The translations under genes and the position numbers were made by a program. A stretch of 64,000 bases of DNA. Source: Stictocephala bisonia (Eukaryota > Arthropoda > Insecta > Hemiptera > Membracidae). The notes under the pieces were generated by a model. It did not search any database and was not told the origin of the DNA. It saw only the letters and a program-made list of their open reading frames with translations. The stretch is taken from the NCBI GenBank assembly GCA_035578905.1, contig JAQJVL010000174.1, positions 793,253 to 857,252 on the forward strand. The letters are read 5' to 3'. Shown piece after piece: positions 25,230 to 36,059 of this stretch (its first letter is position 1; each line of letters starts with the position of its first letter).

Positions 25230-25760
25230 TGTTGTGTATTGCTACACTTCAAATGTTCTCGAAAATAATTAATTCAGGAATATGCCTCAGAAGTGATTTA
25301 AGAAGTGATGTATCTGTGTTGGTTCTTGTTACTGTAAGTTGTGGCCCATACTCAAGACATTTTAGTTGCTATGTAAGGGTTGTGTGTATGTCCCTGTCAT
25401 ATAAAAGTAGAGCATTTTTTAGAAAATTATGCTCAAGATGAAAATAAATATGAACGGTATAAAAAGTGTTATATTACAGAAATCTAGAAACATGAAATCA
25501 GCTGACTAAGTGTGAACAACTAACTAAATTTTAAAATTACTATTTCAAAATTTGTTCAACTGACGAGAAAATAAGTGTAAAAGAACAGTATGTTACACTA
25601 AAAAGAGTTAATTTTTTTTAGAAAAAGCCACCATACTTAAAATATTGTCTATGAAATGTATAATTTTGGAACACAGAAAAATGTTTGTAAGTAAAATTAG
25701 GATAGTTTATATTACGTTCATCAGGTTAAATTAAGTTCGATTCTATTGTGCTACACTGAG
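25230..25760. other. Non-coding sequence
   Basis: AT-rich sequence between the repeat and the minisatellite. A 73-codon frame at 25220-25441 has no recognisable domain. Confidence 0.4.
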
Positions 25761-25764
25761 TTAA

Positions 25765-27990
25765 GTTACGTGGCCGCTACTGGGTCGAGACTCCGGGGAA
25801 CTGCTCCTACACGTGTGTATTGTGTACGTTTACGCGGCCACTACTGGGTCGGGACTCCGGGGAACTGCTCCTACACTTGTGTATTGAGTACGTTTACGCG
25901 GCCACTACTGGGTCGGGACTCCGGGGAACTGCTCCTACACTTGTGTATTGTGTACGTTTACGCGGCCGCTACTGGGTCGGGACTCCGGGGAACTGCTCCT
26001 ACACGTGTGTATTGTGTACGTTTACGCAGCTACTACTGGGTCGGGACTCCGGGGAACTGCTCCTACACTTGTGTATTGTGTACGTTTCCGCGGCTGCTAC
26101 TGGGTCGAGACTCCGAAGAACGGTTCCTATACTTGTGTATTATATTCATTTAAGTGGCCGCTATTGGGTCGAGACTCCGGGGAACGGCTACTACACTTGT
26201 CTATTATATTCGTTTACGTGGCCACTACTGGGTCGAGACTCCGGGGAACGGCTCCTACACTTGTGTATTATATTCGTTTACGTGGCCGCTACTGGGTCGA
26301 GACTCCGGGGAACGGCTCCTACACTTGTGTATTATATTCGTATTTACGTGGCCGCTACTGGGTCGAGACTCCAGGAACTGCTCCTACACTTGTGTATTGT
26401 GTACGTTTACGCGGCCGCTACTGGGTCGAGACTCCGGAGAACGGCTCCTACACTTGTGTATTATATTCATTTAGTGGCCGCTACTGGGTCTAGACTCCGG
26501 GGAATGGCTACTACACTTGTCTATTATATTCGTTTACGTGGCCGCTACTGGGTTGAAACTCCGGGGAACGGCTCCTACACTTGTGTATTATATTCATTTA
26601 AGTGGCCACTACTGGGTCGAAACTCCGGGAAACGGCTCCTACACTTGTGTATTATATTCGTTTACGTGGCCGCTACTGGGTCGAGACTCCGGGGAACGGC
26701 TCCTACACTTGTGTATTATATTCGTTTACGTGGCCGCTACTGGGTCGAGACTCCGGGGAACTGCTCTTACATTTGTGTACTGTATACGTTTACGCGGCTC
26801 TACAGGGTGGCGACTTCGGGGAACATCCTACATTTGCGTACTGTATACTTTTACGTGGCCGCTATTGGGTCGAGGCTCCGGGGAACTGCTTCTACACTTG
26901 TGTACTGTATACGTTTACGTACCGCTACTGGGTGGAGACTTCGGGGAACGGCTCCTACACTTGTGTATTATATTCGTTTACGTGGCCGCTACAGGGTGGA
27001 GACTTCGGGGAACTGCTCCTACATTTGTGTACTGTATACGTTTACGTGGCCGCTACAAGGTGGAGACTTCGGGGAACTGCTCCTACATTTGTGTACTGTA
27101 TACGTTTACGTGGCCGCTACAGGGTGGAGACTTCGGGGAACTGCTCCTAAATTTTTGTACTGTATACGTTTACGTGGCCGCTACAGGGTGGAGACTTCGG
27201 GTAACTGCTCCTACATTTGTGTACTGTATACGTTTACGTGGCCGCTACAGGGTGGAGACTTCGGGGAACTGCTCCTACATTTGTGTACTGTATACGTTTA
27301 CGTGGCTGCTACAGAGAGAAGACTTCGGGAAACATCCTACATTTGTGTATTGTATACGTTTACGTGGCCGCTACAGGGTGGAGACTTCGGGGAACTGCTC
27401 CTACATTTGTGTACTGTACACGTTTACGTGGCCCTACAGGGTGGACTTCGGGGAACTGCTCCTACATTTGTGTACTGTATACGTTTACGTGGCCGCTGCA
27501 GGGTGGAGACTTCGGGGAACTGCTCCTACATTTGTGTACTGTATACGTTTACGTGGCCGCTACAGGGTGGAGACTTCGGGGAACTGCTCCTACATTTGTG
27601 TACTGTATAGGTTTACGTGGCCGCTACAGGGTGGAGACTTCGGGGAACTGCTCCTACATTTGTGTACTGTATACGTTTACGTGGCCGCTACAGGGTGGAG
27701 ACTTCGGGGAACTGCTCCTACATTTGTGTACTGTATACGTTTACGTGGCCGCTACAGGGTGGAGACTTCGGGGAACTGCTCCTACATTTGTGTACTGTAT
27801 ACGTTTACGTGGCCGCTACAGGGTGGAGACTTCGGGGAACTGCTCCTACACTTATACGTATACGTTTACGTGGCCGCTACAGGGTGGAGACTTCGGGGAA
27901 CTGCTCCTACACTTATACGTATACGTTTACGTGGCCGCTACAGGGTGGAGACTTCGGGGAACTGCTCCTACACTTATACGTATACGTTTT
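25765..27990 (+). repeat. 64-bp minisatellite, ~35 units, two subfamilies
   Basis: The unit has 'gtggccgctac', a variable centre, 'ggggaactgctcctaca' and 'tttgtgtactgtatacgttt'. From 25765 to about 26790 the centre is 'tgggtcgagactccgg'; from about 26790 to 27990 it is 'agggtggagacttcgg'. The last three units (about 27840-27990) are shortened, with 'cacttatacgtatacg'. A 64-bp unit is 3n+1, and no frame of the plus strand has a stop in the consensus, so overlapping long open frames (up to 596 codons at 25820-27610) exist. They are products of the repeat and are best not read as genes. Confidence 0.95.
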
Positions 27991-28099
27991 GTCATTGTCT
28001 GATATTTGATGACAATATAGTAACGCACCTTTGAAATATATTTTTAATACTTTTCCAATAAATCTCTTAATACTCAAAATATATATTATTAAGCTGTTA

Positions 28100-28760
28100 A
28101 ATTGGGTTTATATACGTAGTTCTGTATAACCTACATTCCGAGTGTGCTTGTCATCAGACACTCTATGGTCAAACGCCAGCTAATATAATGGGAACTATTC
28201 ATCAAGTTAGTAAAGGCTCATATCTGTGGAGTTCATTGTTATGCAGGAACTCTGCGTACGTAATTCTGTATTGCCTACATTCCGAGTGTGCTTGTCATTA
28301 GACACTCTATGGGCTAATTCCAGCTATTACGTACGATGGGAACTATTCATCAAGTTAATAAAGGCTCAGTTCTGTGGAGTTCATTGTTATGCAAGAATAC
28401 TGCGTACGTAATTCTATATTGTCTACATTCCGAGTGTGCTTTACATCAGACACCCTATGGTCTAACAGCAGTTATGACGATAGAAACTATTCATCAAGTT
28501 AATAAAGGCTCAGTTCTGTGGAGTTCATTGTTATGGAAGAACACTGCGTACGTAATTCTATATTGCCTACATTCCGAGTGTGCTTTTCATCAGACACCCT
28601 ATGGTCTAACAGCAGTTATGACGATAGAAACTATTCATCACGTTAATAAAGGCTCAGTTCTGTGGAGTTCATTGTTATGCAAGAACGCTGCGTACGTAAT
28701 TCTACATTGCCTACATTCCGAGTGTGCTATTCATCAGAAACTCTCTTGGCTAACCAGCTA
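28100..28760 (+). repeat. 144-bp tandem repeat, about 5 units
   Basis: The landmark 'cctacattccgagtgtgct' recurs near 28141, 28285, 28433, 28577 and 28721, a period of 144 (once 148). Other constants are 'ggaactattcatcaagtta', 'aaaggctca', 'tgtggagttcattgttatg' and 'tgcgtacgtaattct'. The array lies only about 100 bp from the 64-bp minisatellite, with no sequence relation seen between the two. Confidence 0.92.
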
Positions 28761-28764
28761 TGAA

Positions 28765-29570
28765 ACAAATTTCTGGACTTTTTGATAGTTTTTTGTGTTT
28801 TAGTCTAATATCATACATACAAAAAACTAAACCCTAATTTACGTTACTACACTTATACAATTAGTAACTTCCATAAGAAGTAATAAGTGCTTTGGCGCCC
28901 TTATAGATAAGAGAGGTTCGAAATCACAAAATATACAAAGTAGGGTGATAAACTATTAAATGACAATATGGGGGTGCTGAAAATGAACAAACTATACAAC
29001 GACGAAATAGGTCCTGTGGGATCGTAACGGTTAATCTTTTCATGATAACCATTTTAAGCTTAGAATTTACTAAACATACCGTGAAATTGTAAAGTCGGAA
29101 TAAGAATACTGTCGTAGCTCCTGCAGATGTGGGTGCCGTGATCCGCAGTACGCAGTCGTCTGGCAAATTAAAGTCCCCACAATGAAGGTGCGGTTGTTAC
29201 CAACCATAGAAAACTTACATTCAATAGTTCACTCTGTCAAGCTAGCTGTTAATTGTTTTTTGAACGTATGTTTTATCAGCTTAAATGTTGATAAAGGTAA
29301 ATTATTATTTATTGTTTTACTATGCACTTATTATTACAAGTATATACGTTTGGAATATACGAACTGTCTAGGCAGAAAAACATCCTAAAATTAGTAAAAC
29401 ATGTATCAAGTTTTCTGATTGATTAGATAACTTTTTACTGTCGACGCAGAAAATATGTGTACACGAGTTTGAAGGTTGTTTACTAAGAAACTAAGAGGTC
29501 TATAAAAAATCCAATCACACCGTTGTTTTCCTTGTTAATTTTGCTTTAATACATATGAGTGGTATACTTT
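28765..29570. other. Non-coding sequence
   Basis: A minus-strand frame at 28924-29166 is open for 80 codons, but no domain is recognised. Confidence 0.4.
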
Positions 29571-29574
29571 AATA

Positions 29575-30010
29575 CACTGGTGGCGCAGTGCTGTAACCCA
29601 GCTACTTGGGGACAAAGTGTTTGGGAGATTGTAGGCGATAGGTTGGATGCTCGGTCCTCTCAATACAGACATGGCGTCCGCTCAATGGTTGCAATCGGTG
29701 TGGACACTACTAGAGAAGTCTGGGGCGTCCATGTTGGGTGGTAATCATTGTACGGATGTTGTGTGGGGGAGATAACTGAGTATCAGACTTGTCAATTAGC
29801 TGAAAATCAGACCAGCACTACGTGGTTCGGATTCCACGTAAAGCTGTAGGTCCCGTAGATGCCCTGGCTGTTGGGCTATTAATAAATTTCCCTTTCTGAG
29901 GAACAGTTCAACTCAGTTAGTAACCAGACTACATTCATCCACACTCATCCTACACTCATACAACCATTCATATTCGCCTTAAAATACCATCAACGTTGTG
30001 TTGGCGTTTC
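29575..30010 (+). mobile_element. Composite SINE-like element, copy 2
   Basis: Full-length relative of 37827-38240 and 1848-2310, from 'ggcgcagtgctgtaaccc' to 'ttggcgtttcatatgtaag'. It is closer to the 37.8 kb copy than to the 1.8 kb copy. Confidence 0.75.
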
Positions 30011-30014
30011 ATAT

Positions 30015-31490
30015 GTAAGAATGAATGTTATAACTATTTTAAGTCTCATTGATTTTTATCCCTATCGGAACCAAAAAGTACCGATAATTGCACTAGTTTT
30101 CACTCTCCACAAATTAACTTTTATTACTAAAAAAGTGTTAGTTTATCTTATTTATATTTTTATACGTGGTTTACGAGGACGTTTTCTATAAGCAATCGGA
30201 TCAATTTCCTGAAACATCGTTTTTTTGCTTCTAGTAGTCGTGAAATTAATTACTTGGTCATGTTGTTATTCGTTTAAAATTCATAGTTACGATACGTTAC
30301 TTGTACGTATCTAAGTAAATGTGGTGATTTTAAATTGATTTAAATAAATTTAAAACCATTTTAAATCTGCACCGATAGTAGAAGTAAATTTTGATTACTA
30401 ATACAATGTCCTATTAGTATTTTACTACTGACAATAATAAACTAAGATTTTGTTTTTTATGTTTCGTGGAGATGAAAGTGCTATAACATGAACTTAAGAT
30501 GACATAACACGACCAACTATTTCATCGTCTTTGGCAGTCACAGGCGACATATACATTATTCAAACATACTCCAAACTGCATCTTCACACATGAATATCAC
30601 ATACGTCACTGGTTACAGCTGAGTCAAACGCTGGGGTGTTGTCAGACAGGGAGATATATCGAAACGGAATGTCTGAGGCAGGTATACTCTACTTGCATAT
30701 TCTATAAGATGAATTTAATTTGCTAATTAATTGCGCTATTTATTAATGGACTAAACCCGAGAACCTCAAATAGAGTTGACGATGAGTAACGAACGGTTGG
30801 GATTCCGCTGGTATAACCGGACCGGATAGTAAGCGACCTGCGTGTAAGGGTTCCAGCCACAGAGGGAATGGTTCCATCGCTGAGCTGCCTTACTTCACGG
30901 GTGTGACTAAATCCGGCTTTCAAGTGTTCAACTTTCGTGACAGCGTTTAGTTGGAAAAAAATGTAATGAATTGCACAAGTTTGTTTTATTGCTAATTACT
31001 GATACAATTATTATTTATTGTGTTATTGCTATTATTAATTTTTGTTTGATTACTAAATAACGAGTACATGACCACCATACGTGTATAGTTGGGTGGGAAC
31101 ATCAACACCATCGTACGTGAATGAGTGAATGCAATGTATACAGATCTCTATCTGTATTCGTTGGTGAGTAGAAGGGTAATCGCCAATTCAAAAAATTAAC
31201 CTTCACTTTCTGTCTCATTGCCGGTGAAAATAAATATTAAAAAGTATTTCTCAATTTAAATGAAAGAGTGCATGGTAAAATCATTTATATCAGGAAATAA
31301 AACAGATTTCAGATATAAGATAAATTATGCTTGAATTGAGACAAGAAAATGAAATGGGAGGATATCTGGAAATGGAACGCCTGCAGACATTTGTCTGTTA
31401 ACCACGTTACGCAGCCGTGTGGCAAATTGAAAACTGTCCGATGAAGGCGCCGAGGTGAGTGAACAATTAATTAATGTTGCTGCGTTTACT
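30015..31490. other. Non-coding sequence
   Basis: No domain-bearing frame. A relative of the 36-bp GGGTGGG unit lies at about 31075-31130 ('ccatacgtgtatagttgggt'). A moderately GC-rich block at 30770-30915, open on the minus strand, is unrecognised. Confidence 0.4.
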
Positions 31491-31779
31491 TCATATGAGT
31501 TGGGCAAAAGTCTGGAATATATATTTATTAATTTCAAAACCATTAAAAGAAATGTAATGAAATTTTGCAGTTATGTACATGTCCCTATACCAAACATTTA
31601 GACATGTTTTACTTGTTTTTCATATAGCCAGGGGATGGCTCATGAAGGAAGTCTTACAAATTTTAAACGTAAGTCTACCTAGAGTTATACATAATTTTAA
31701 AGGTCTTTGTTTGTAAAACACAAGAGTTCAAATCTGAGGTCAAAAGGATGACCCAGTCAGAAAACACAGTGATACAAAG

Positions 31780-32128
31780 AATTTAATGTCATATTACCAA
31801 TTCTTCTCAGTTATACGGCTATTTATTTAACAGTTTCAGGTCTCTGTTGCTGATTATGTTGTTGATAGTTAACAATCGTAACAAACCACTGCTTTATAAA
31901 AATAGCTACACTATTTAATTAAGTTAAAAATAATAAAAATTTATTAAAACACATGAGACAGTAGGTTTTCCTAAAATAATTTAAGAATATTACTATAATA
32001 ATGTGTTACTTATTTTTTGTGAAATTTAATTTCTCATATTCCGTTAGATAAATTATAGTTCTACGCAGAAATAGACAATAACTATCTTACCTTTGTCTTA
32101 AGCAATGTTTGTTATATGACATTAAATT
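31780..32128. mobile_element. Nested ~350-bp MITE with 15-bp perfect termini
   Basis: 'aatttaatgtcatat' (31780-31794) is exactly inverted at 32114-32128. The segment interrupts the left arm of the surrounding unit: the homologous right arm runs from its 'cagttagaaaa' equivalent straight into 'cctcgctct'. No coding capacity. Confidence 0.7.
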
Positions 32129-32544
32129 ATTTGAGAGGTCGCTCCCTTGGTTTGACAAGGTTCTAACTAACAAAATGGTCGAAATTGAGTTAATGTCAGC
32201 ATGGAACTCCCCATAACCTGACCTATTATAGAAAGTGACTTAGAATGCGATCTGTTGGATAATAAACGAACTACCAGAGTGCCATAGTTCTAACTGGAAA
32301 ATATTTCTGAAGGGCTCTACTTTGACAAGGTTCTAACTGTACGGCATCAGCTGTTTCATTGTTTCGTTCTCACTGTGGCAGCTTTGTTTACGTTTTGGCA
32401 GTGTATTTGGAGCGTTAAGAGAGGAAGCAGAGTTAACCTAACAAACTTGTATTTCATGGGTTTCATTAATTATTATTAGTATAGTTTTACTGTTATTAAT
32501 AAGTATTTGACATCTCTACTACATTTAATTTATATTATGTTATA

Positions 32545-34259
32545 ATGAGTTCAACTTGTAGTTCATTGTCAGATTTATTTGGAGAAGTAGAGTCAAGCGA
32601 TGAATTTATTCCACCCACTTCGTCTGAGGATAGAAAATTCAGTGACAGGTGTGACCTTTGCGAAAAATATAAAGTGGCAAAACAAACAAAGACAATGACA
32701 GATGAGATTCAGTATGAGTTTGATGCACATCAAACATCCAAAACTATCATGCGAGAGGTTAGGAAAGAGGAGAAGGAAAAAAAGATAATCCTGTTTTATT
32801 ATTTGACCTCGAAAACGTCATCCTTACGCCACATGCTAATATTAGTAGTTTTTTTTTTTACCTTAGAAAGTTAAACATATACAACCTGACAGCTTACTAC
32901 ACGCCTACCAATCAAGTGTATTGTGCCTTGTGGAGTGAAAATTTATCTGGCCGTGCTGGTAATGACATTGCCAGTGCCTTTTACAAAATGTTGACTGTAC
33001 TAGCTCATGAAAATGATCTAACTGAACTGACAACATGGTCGGACTCCTGTGTTCCTCAAAACAGGAACTCAATAATTTCAAATGCAGTTATGCATTTTAT
33101 CAAGGACTATCTGTACCCGCCCGCTTCGCCGGTCATAATATTGAGTTTGATTTAGAACCTAATAGCTGAAAGAATTCGAGCATTTTTGCTTCTTCTACCA
33201 ATATTAGATTTTTTAGGAGGCATGTCATAAAAAGTAAACTGCAAAACAAATAATTATTTATTTTTTATTTTCACGTTTCACCACATGTTTTAATTACCGA
33301 GGAAAAAAGGTTAACACCAAATACAGATCACCTGATCAAGTAAAAGTAGTGTGTGCTACACTCTCAAGGTGAAATGTAGAACTACAATAAATCAAAACAT
33401 ATACAGTACTGTTGTTGTGAGAATTTCAATCTGCTTATAGCATGTGAAACTACAGTAAACCACACAGTCATATGTTTTTTGTAAACAATTCAGATTCTCC
33501 ATTTGAATAACATGGGATCTTTAGGAGCCCGTGGGGCGGGACCCTGTGGACGGATCTGCATCAAACTTCACAGAAACCATCTCGGGAGTATACAGGACAA
33601 CATCTTAAAGTTTCATGGCGATCGGTTGGATGGTTTGGCAGCGCATAAAGGACAGACAGACAAACAAACATACATTGGATTTTATAGATATAGAAAATCC
33701 CCAAGTAACTTCAGTTACAATGAAGTACTCTCTACCAGGACATTCCTGCGTTCAAGAAATTGATAGTATTCAAAGTGTCATTGAAAGAGCCATGAACAAA
33801 AGTGATTTCTTCTCCCCAATCAGCTTGATTCGAATCTTAAAACAGATCAGTCCACGAAACCCATATCGTGTGATACAAATGAAGCCTGATGATTTCAAAG
33901 ATTTTCAAGGAACTGCAAAACTTATAAACTATAAGGCTGTACCATTCGCAAGAGTGGCAGTTTTAAAATTTACAAGAACCCTATACACCGTAAACTACAA
34001 ATCATCGCACGACAAGTTTGAGCCAGAAAATTCAGCAAATATAAAGTTTGGTGAGACACCCGACAGATATGCGAAAAAACAAACCAAGAAGAAGACTACT
34101 TCAGAGTGTAAAAGTGTGAGTGCGATCCAGGTAACACCAAAACCTCAAAAACCTACAAAAGGAAGAAGTAATGAGAAGAAAAAAGACATAAAGGCAGCAT
34201 TTCCCTTCATGCCAATACAGGATAGGGAATATTATAATGCTATATTCCGTTTGAATTAA
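32545..34259 (+). pseudogene. DUF7869-like transposase-type gene, frameshifted and interrupted
   Basis: An ATG at 32545 opens a frame reading an acidic Ser-rich start ('MSSTCSSLSDLFGEVESSDE') and a 'CDLCEKYKVA' cysteine pair. A frameshift at the A-run near 32779-32786 moves the match to the frame reading 'NPVLLFDLENVILTPHA', 'FFYLRKLNIYNLTAYY', 'LWSENLSGRAGNDIAS' and 'SDSCVPQNRNSI' up to about 33115. A ~590 bp repeat insertion follows. Homology resumes at 33721 with 'KYSLPGHSCVQEIDSIQSVI' and continues through 'PYRVIQMKPDDFKDF' to a Lys-rich tail and TAA at 34257-34259. The blocks FDLEN, SDSCxxQNRN and GHSxxExDSxxxxIER are hallmarks I associate with the multicopy insect family now labelled DUF7869. 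Their Asp/Glu residues are compatible with an RNase H-like active site (inference). The original product would be around 480-500 residues. Confidence 0.75.
33115..33715 (+). mobile_element. Repeat insertion splitting the DUF7869-like gene
   Basis: Protein homology stops near 'FIKDY' (33115) and restarts at 33721. The inserted sequence begins 'acccgcccgcttcgccggtc', a dispersed-repeat start common in insects. It ends with 'gacagacagacaaacaaaca' and 'ttttatagatatagaaaa', like the 3' end of family A-type repeats. No target duplication could be fixed by eye. Confidence 0.6.
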
Positions 34260-34886
34260 CCATTCCATGTATCATGTTTCAACACTAACTAACTTTCATT
34301 CATTTTCACACATTTTTTTATTGAGCTGAAACTTTGTACCACACAATTTTAATTTATATATTAAAGTTGTTACTTTGACAAAGTTCTATGTGCAGTTACA
34401 ACTATGTTTGTTTCCCGAAAGTCATATCCGTTTTGACCAAGGTTCTAACTGCATTTGACTATGCTAAAAAAGACATAAATTAAATATTATTTTTTCATTA
34501 TTTAATGTGGATTCTGTAAATTATACCCCTCTAATATAATTGATGAAACAAATATTAAATTAAACCATAAATGAAAAAGTTATAACTAGTCAAAACTTTA
34601 AACTCGTTTTTCTCAAAACATACTTGGATGCAGTTAGAACCTTGTCAAACCAAGAGAGCGAGGTTATATTTTCTAACTGGATCATCCTTTTGGCCTCAGG
34701 TTTGCACTTTTTTGTTTTACAAATAAATACCTTTTAAATAATGTATAACTCGAGTTAGGCTTACATTTAACATTTTTAAGACTTCCTTCATGGGCCATCA
34801 CCTGGCTATAAAAAAAAATAATAAAAATTAAATTTCTCTAAATGTTTGGTATAGGGGTTCATATCTGCAAAGTTTCATTTCATTTG

Positions 34887-35106
34887 TAGTACAAGTAAAC
34901 GTCACACAACACAAATTTATTACAATACAAGCACAAATGTATAAATATATTACAATACAAGCACAAAATGCACGAATATTATGGTGATCGATTTCGGTGA
35001 ACCACGCTCACCTTCCTCAGACTTGTATTGCTTGTATTGTAATATATTTGTACATTTTGTGCTTTTATTGTAATAAATTTGTGTTGTGTGACGTTTACTT
35101 GTACTG
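34887..35106. mobile_element. Nested near-perfect fold-back element
   Basis: 'agtacaagtaaacgtcacac' at the left is inverted at the right as 'gtgtgacgtttacttgtact'. The arms of about 80 bp continue through 'aacacaaatttattacaata' and 'caagcacaaa'. The loop (about 34980-35020) holds 'ggtgaaccacgctcacc'. It interrupts the right arm of the surrounding transposon-like unit. Confidence 0.75.
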
Positions 35107-35219
35107 TATGTGTACCAACACGTATTATGCTAATCAAAAAACTATTTATTTCATTTGTTTCCATTGTTTTGGAATTAATAGATCTATTCCAGACTTTTGC
35201 CTAACCCTGTATAAACATC

Positions 35220-35588
35220 TTGTAGGAATTGTTTAACTTTTTTCGTAACTTTTCTAGTCGTTCCAGTTAGGTAAGGTAATAGAAATGAAACATTTTATAT
35301 GAAATAAAACAATATAGGACAATTTAAAAGTATAAAAATAACTGCAAGTAAATATTTCTATGTGTGGCACTAAACGTAAATATGCTCATTCAACGGAGCG
35401 TTCTCTATTGTTTAGCACCACTTTTAACATATAAATAACTAAAACAAATAAAGGAGTCTTTTTAGAAATACTCCATTTGTAACTGTCTTGATAATTATCT
35501 GGATTTAGTTCATACATATAAAAAAGGTGAACAAATTAATTTCAAGCAAAAACTGTTATATGCCAGATGACTGTTAGGTACATTATAA
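35220..35588. other. AT-rich non-coding sequence
   Basis: No gene or structured repeat recognised. Confidence 0.5.
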
Positions 35589-35946
35589 CAATAGTATATT
35601 TCATAACAAGAGTGGAACGTGGGGTTTTGCATGTTCGAGACCATATGTTTGAAGTGCGAGACTTGTCGAGCACTTCGAATGGTCGAGAACATACAAAACA
35701 CTTTCACTCGAGTTTTGAACGATACTTTTCACTACACTATGGAATAAAAACTCATTTTTGGAATGTTAACTGTTTATTAAATTAGAAACATGTTTTTAAA
35801 ACAGGTGTTGTTGACTGTGGAAAATTTTCGGTTGTAAACAATGTTACTTTCGGTAGTAAACAATAGACAGCTGTTGAAAATATGATGTTTCGCAGGTTGT
35901 AAACACATAACGAAAACAGCTGAACTCATAGTAGTGTAGTGAAAAA
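35589..35946 (+). mobile_element. ~350-bp near-identical repeat with inner inverted repeats, copy 2
   Basis: Second copy of 24889-25229 in the same orientation, with the complete hairpin 'gcgagacttgtcgagcactt' and right terminus 'tagtgtagtgaaaa' at about 35930-35945. Confidence 0.8.
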
Positions 35947-36059
35947 TTATTATCATTTTGTTATTGATGCATTTACTTTTTTTTACTCAATACGTGTCGG
36001 AGTTAATTTATAATTTGTTTGTCGGTCAGTTAAAATTGTCAGTTAAGTACAGACAGTGC

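Larger units (their letters stand above)
31495..35215 (+). mobile_element. Long-TIR DNA transposon-like unit carrying a DUF7869-type gene
   Basis: The left arm (31495-31767 plus 32134-32168) is an imperfect reverse complement of the right arm (34632-34888 plus about 35150-35212). In order the arms share 'ggcaaaagtctggaat', 'ttgcag', 'ctataccaaacattta', 'atagccagg', 'catgaaggaagtctta', 'gagttataca', 'tttgtaaaaca', 'aaaaggatga' and 'ggtttgacaaggttctaact'. Arms total roughly 300 bp each. Both are interrupted by later insertions (31768-32133 and 34889-35150). The only gene-like content between them is the pseudogene at 32545-34259. The outermost bases are uncertain; the right end reads 'cagggttaggcaaaagt' outward from a TA dinucleotide, while the left end is more degraded. 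Confidence 0.72.

Noticed and set aside
25820..27610. 596-codon open frame that could be taken for a large repetitive protein
   Set aside because: It lies wholly inside the 64-bp minisatellite, shifts phase with each unit, and equivalent frames exist in all three phases; no start context or splice signal supports a gene.
25765..28760. CRISPR-like spaced repeats
   Set aside because: The units are contiguous with no unique spacers, and the sequence is eukaryotic.
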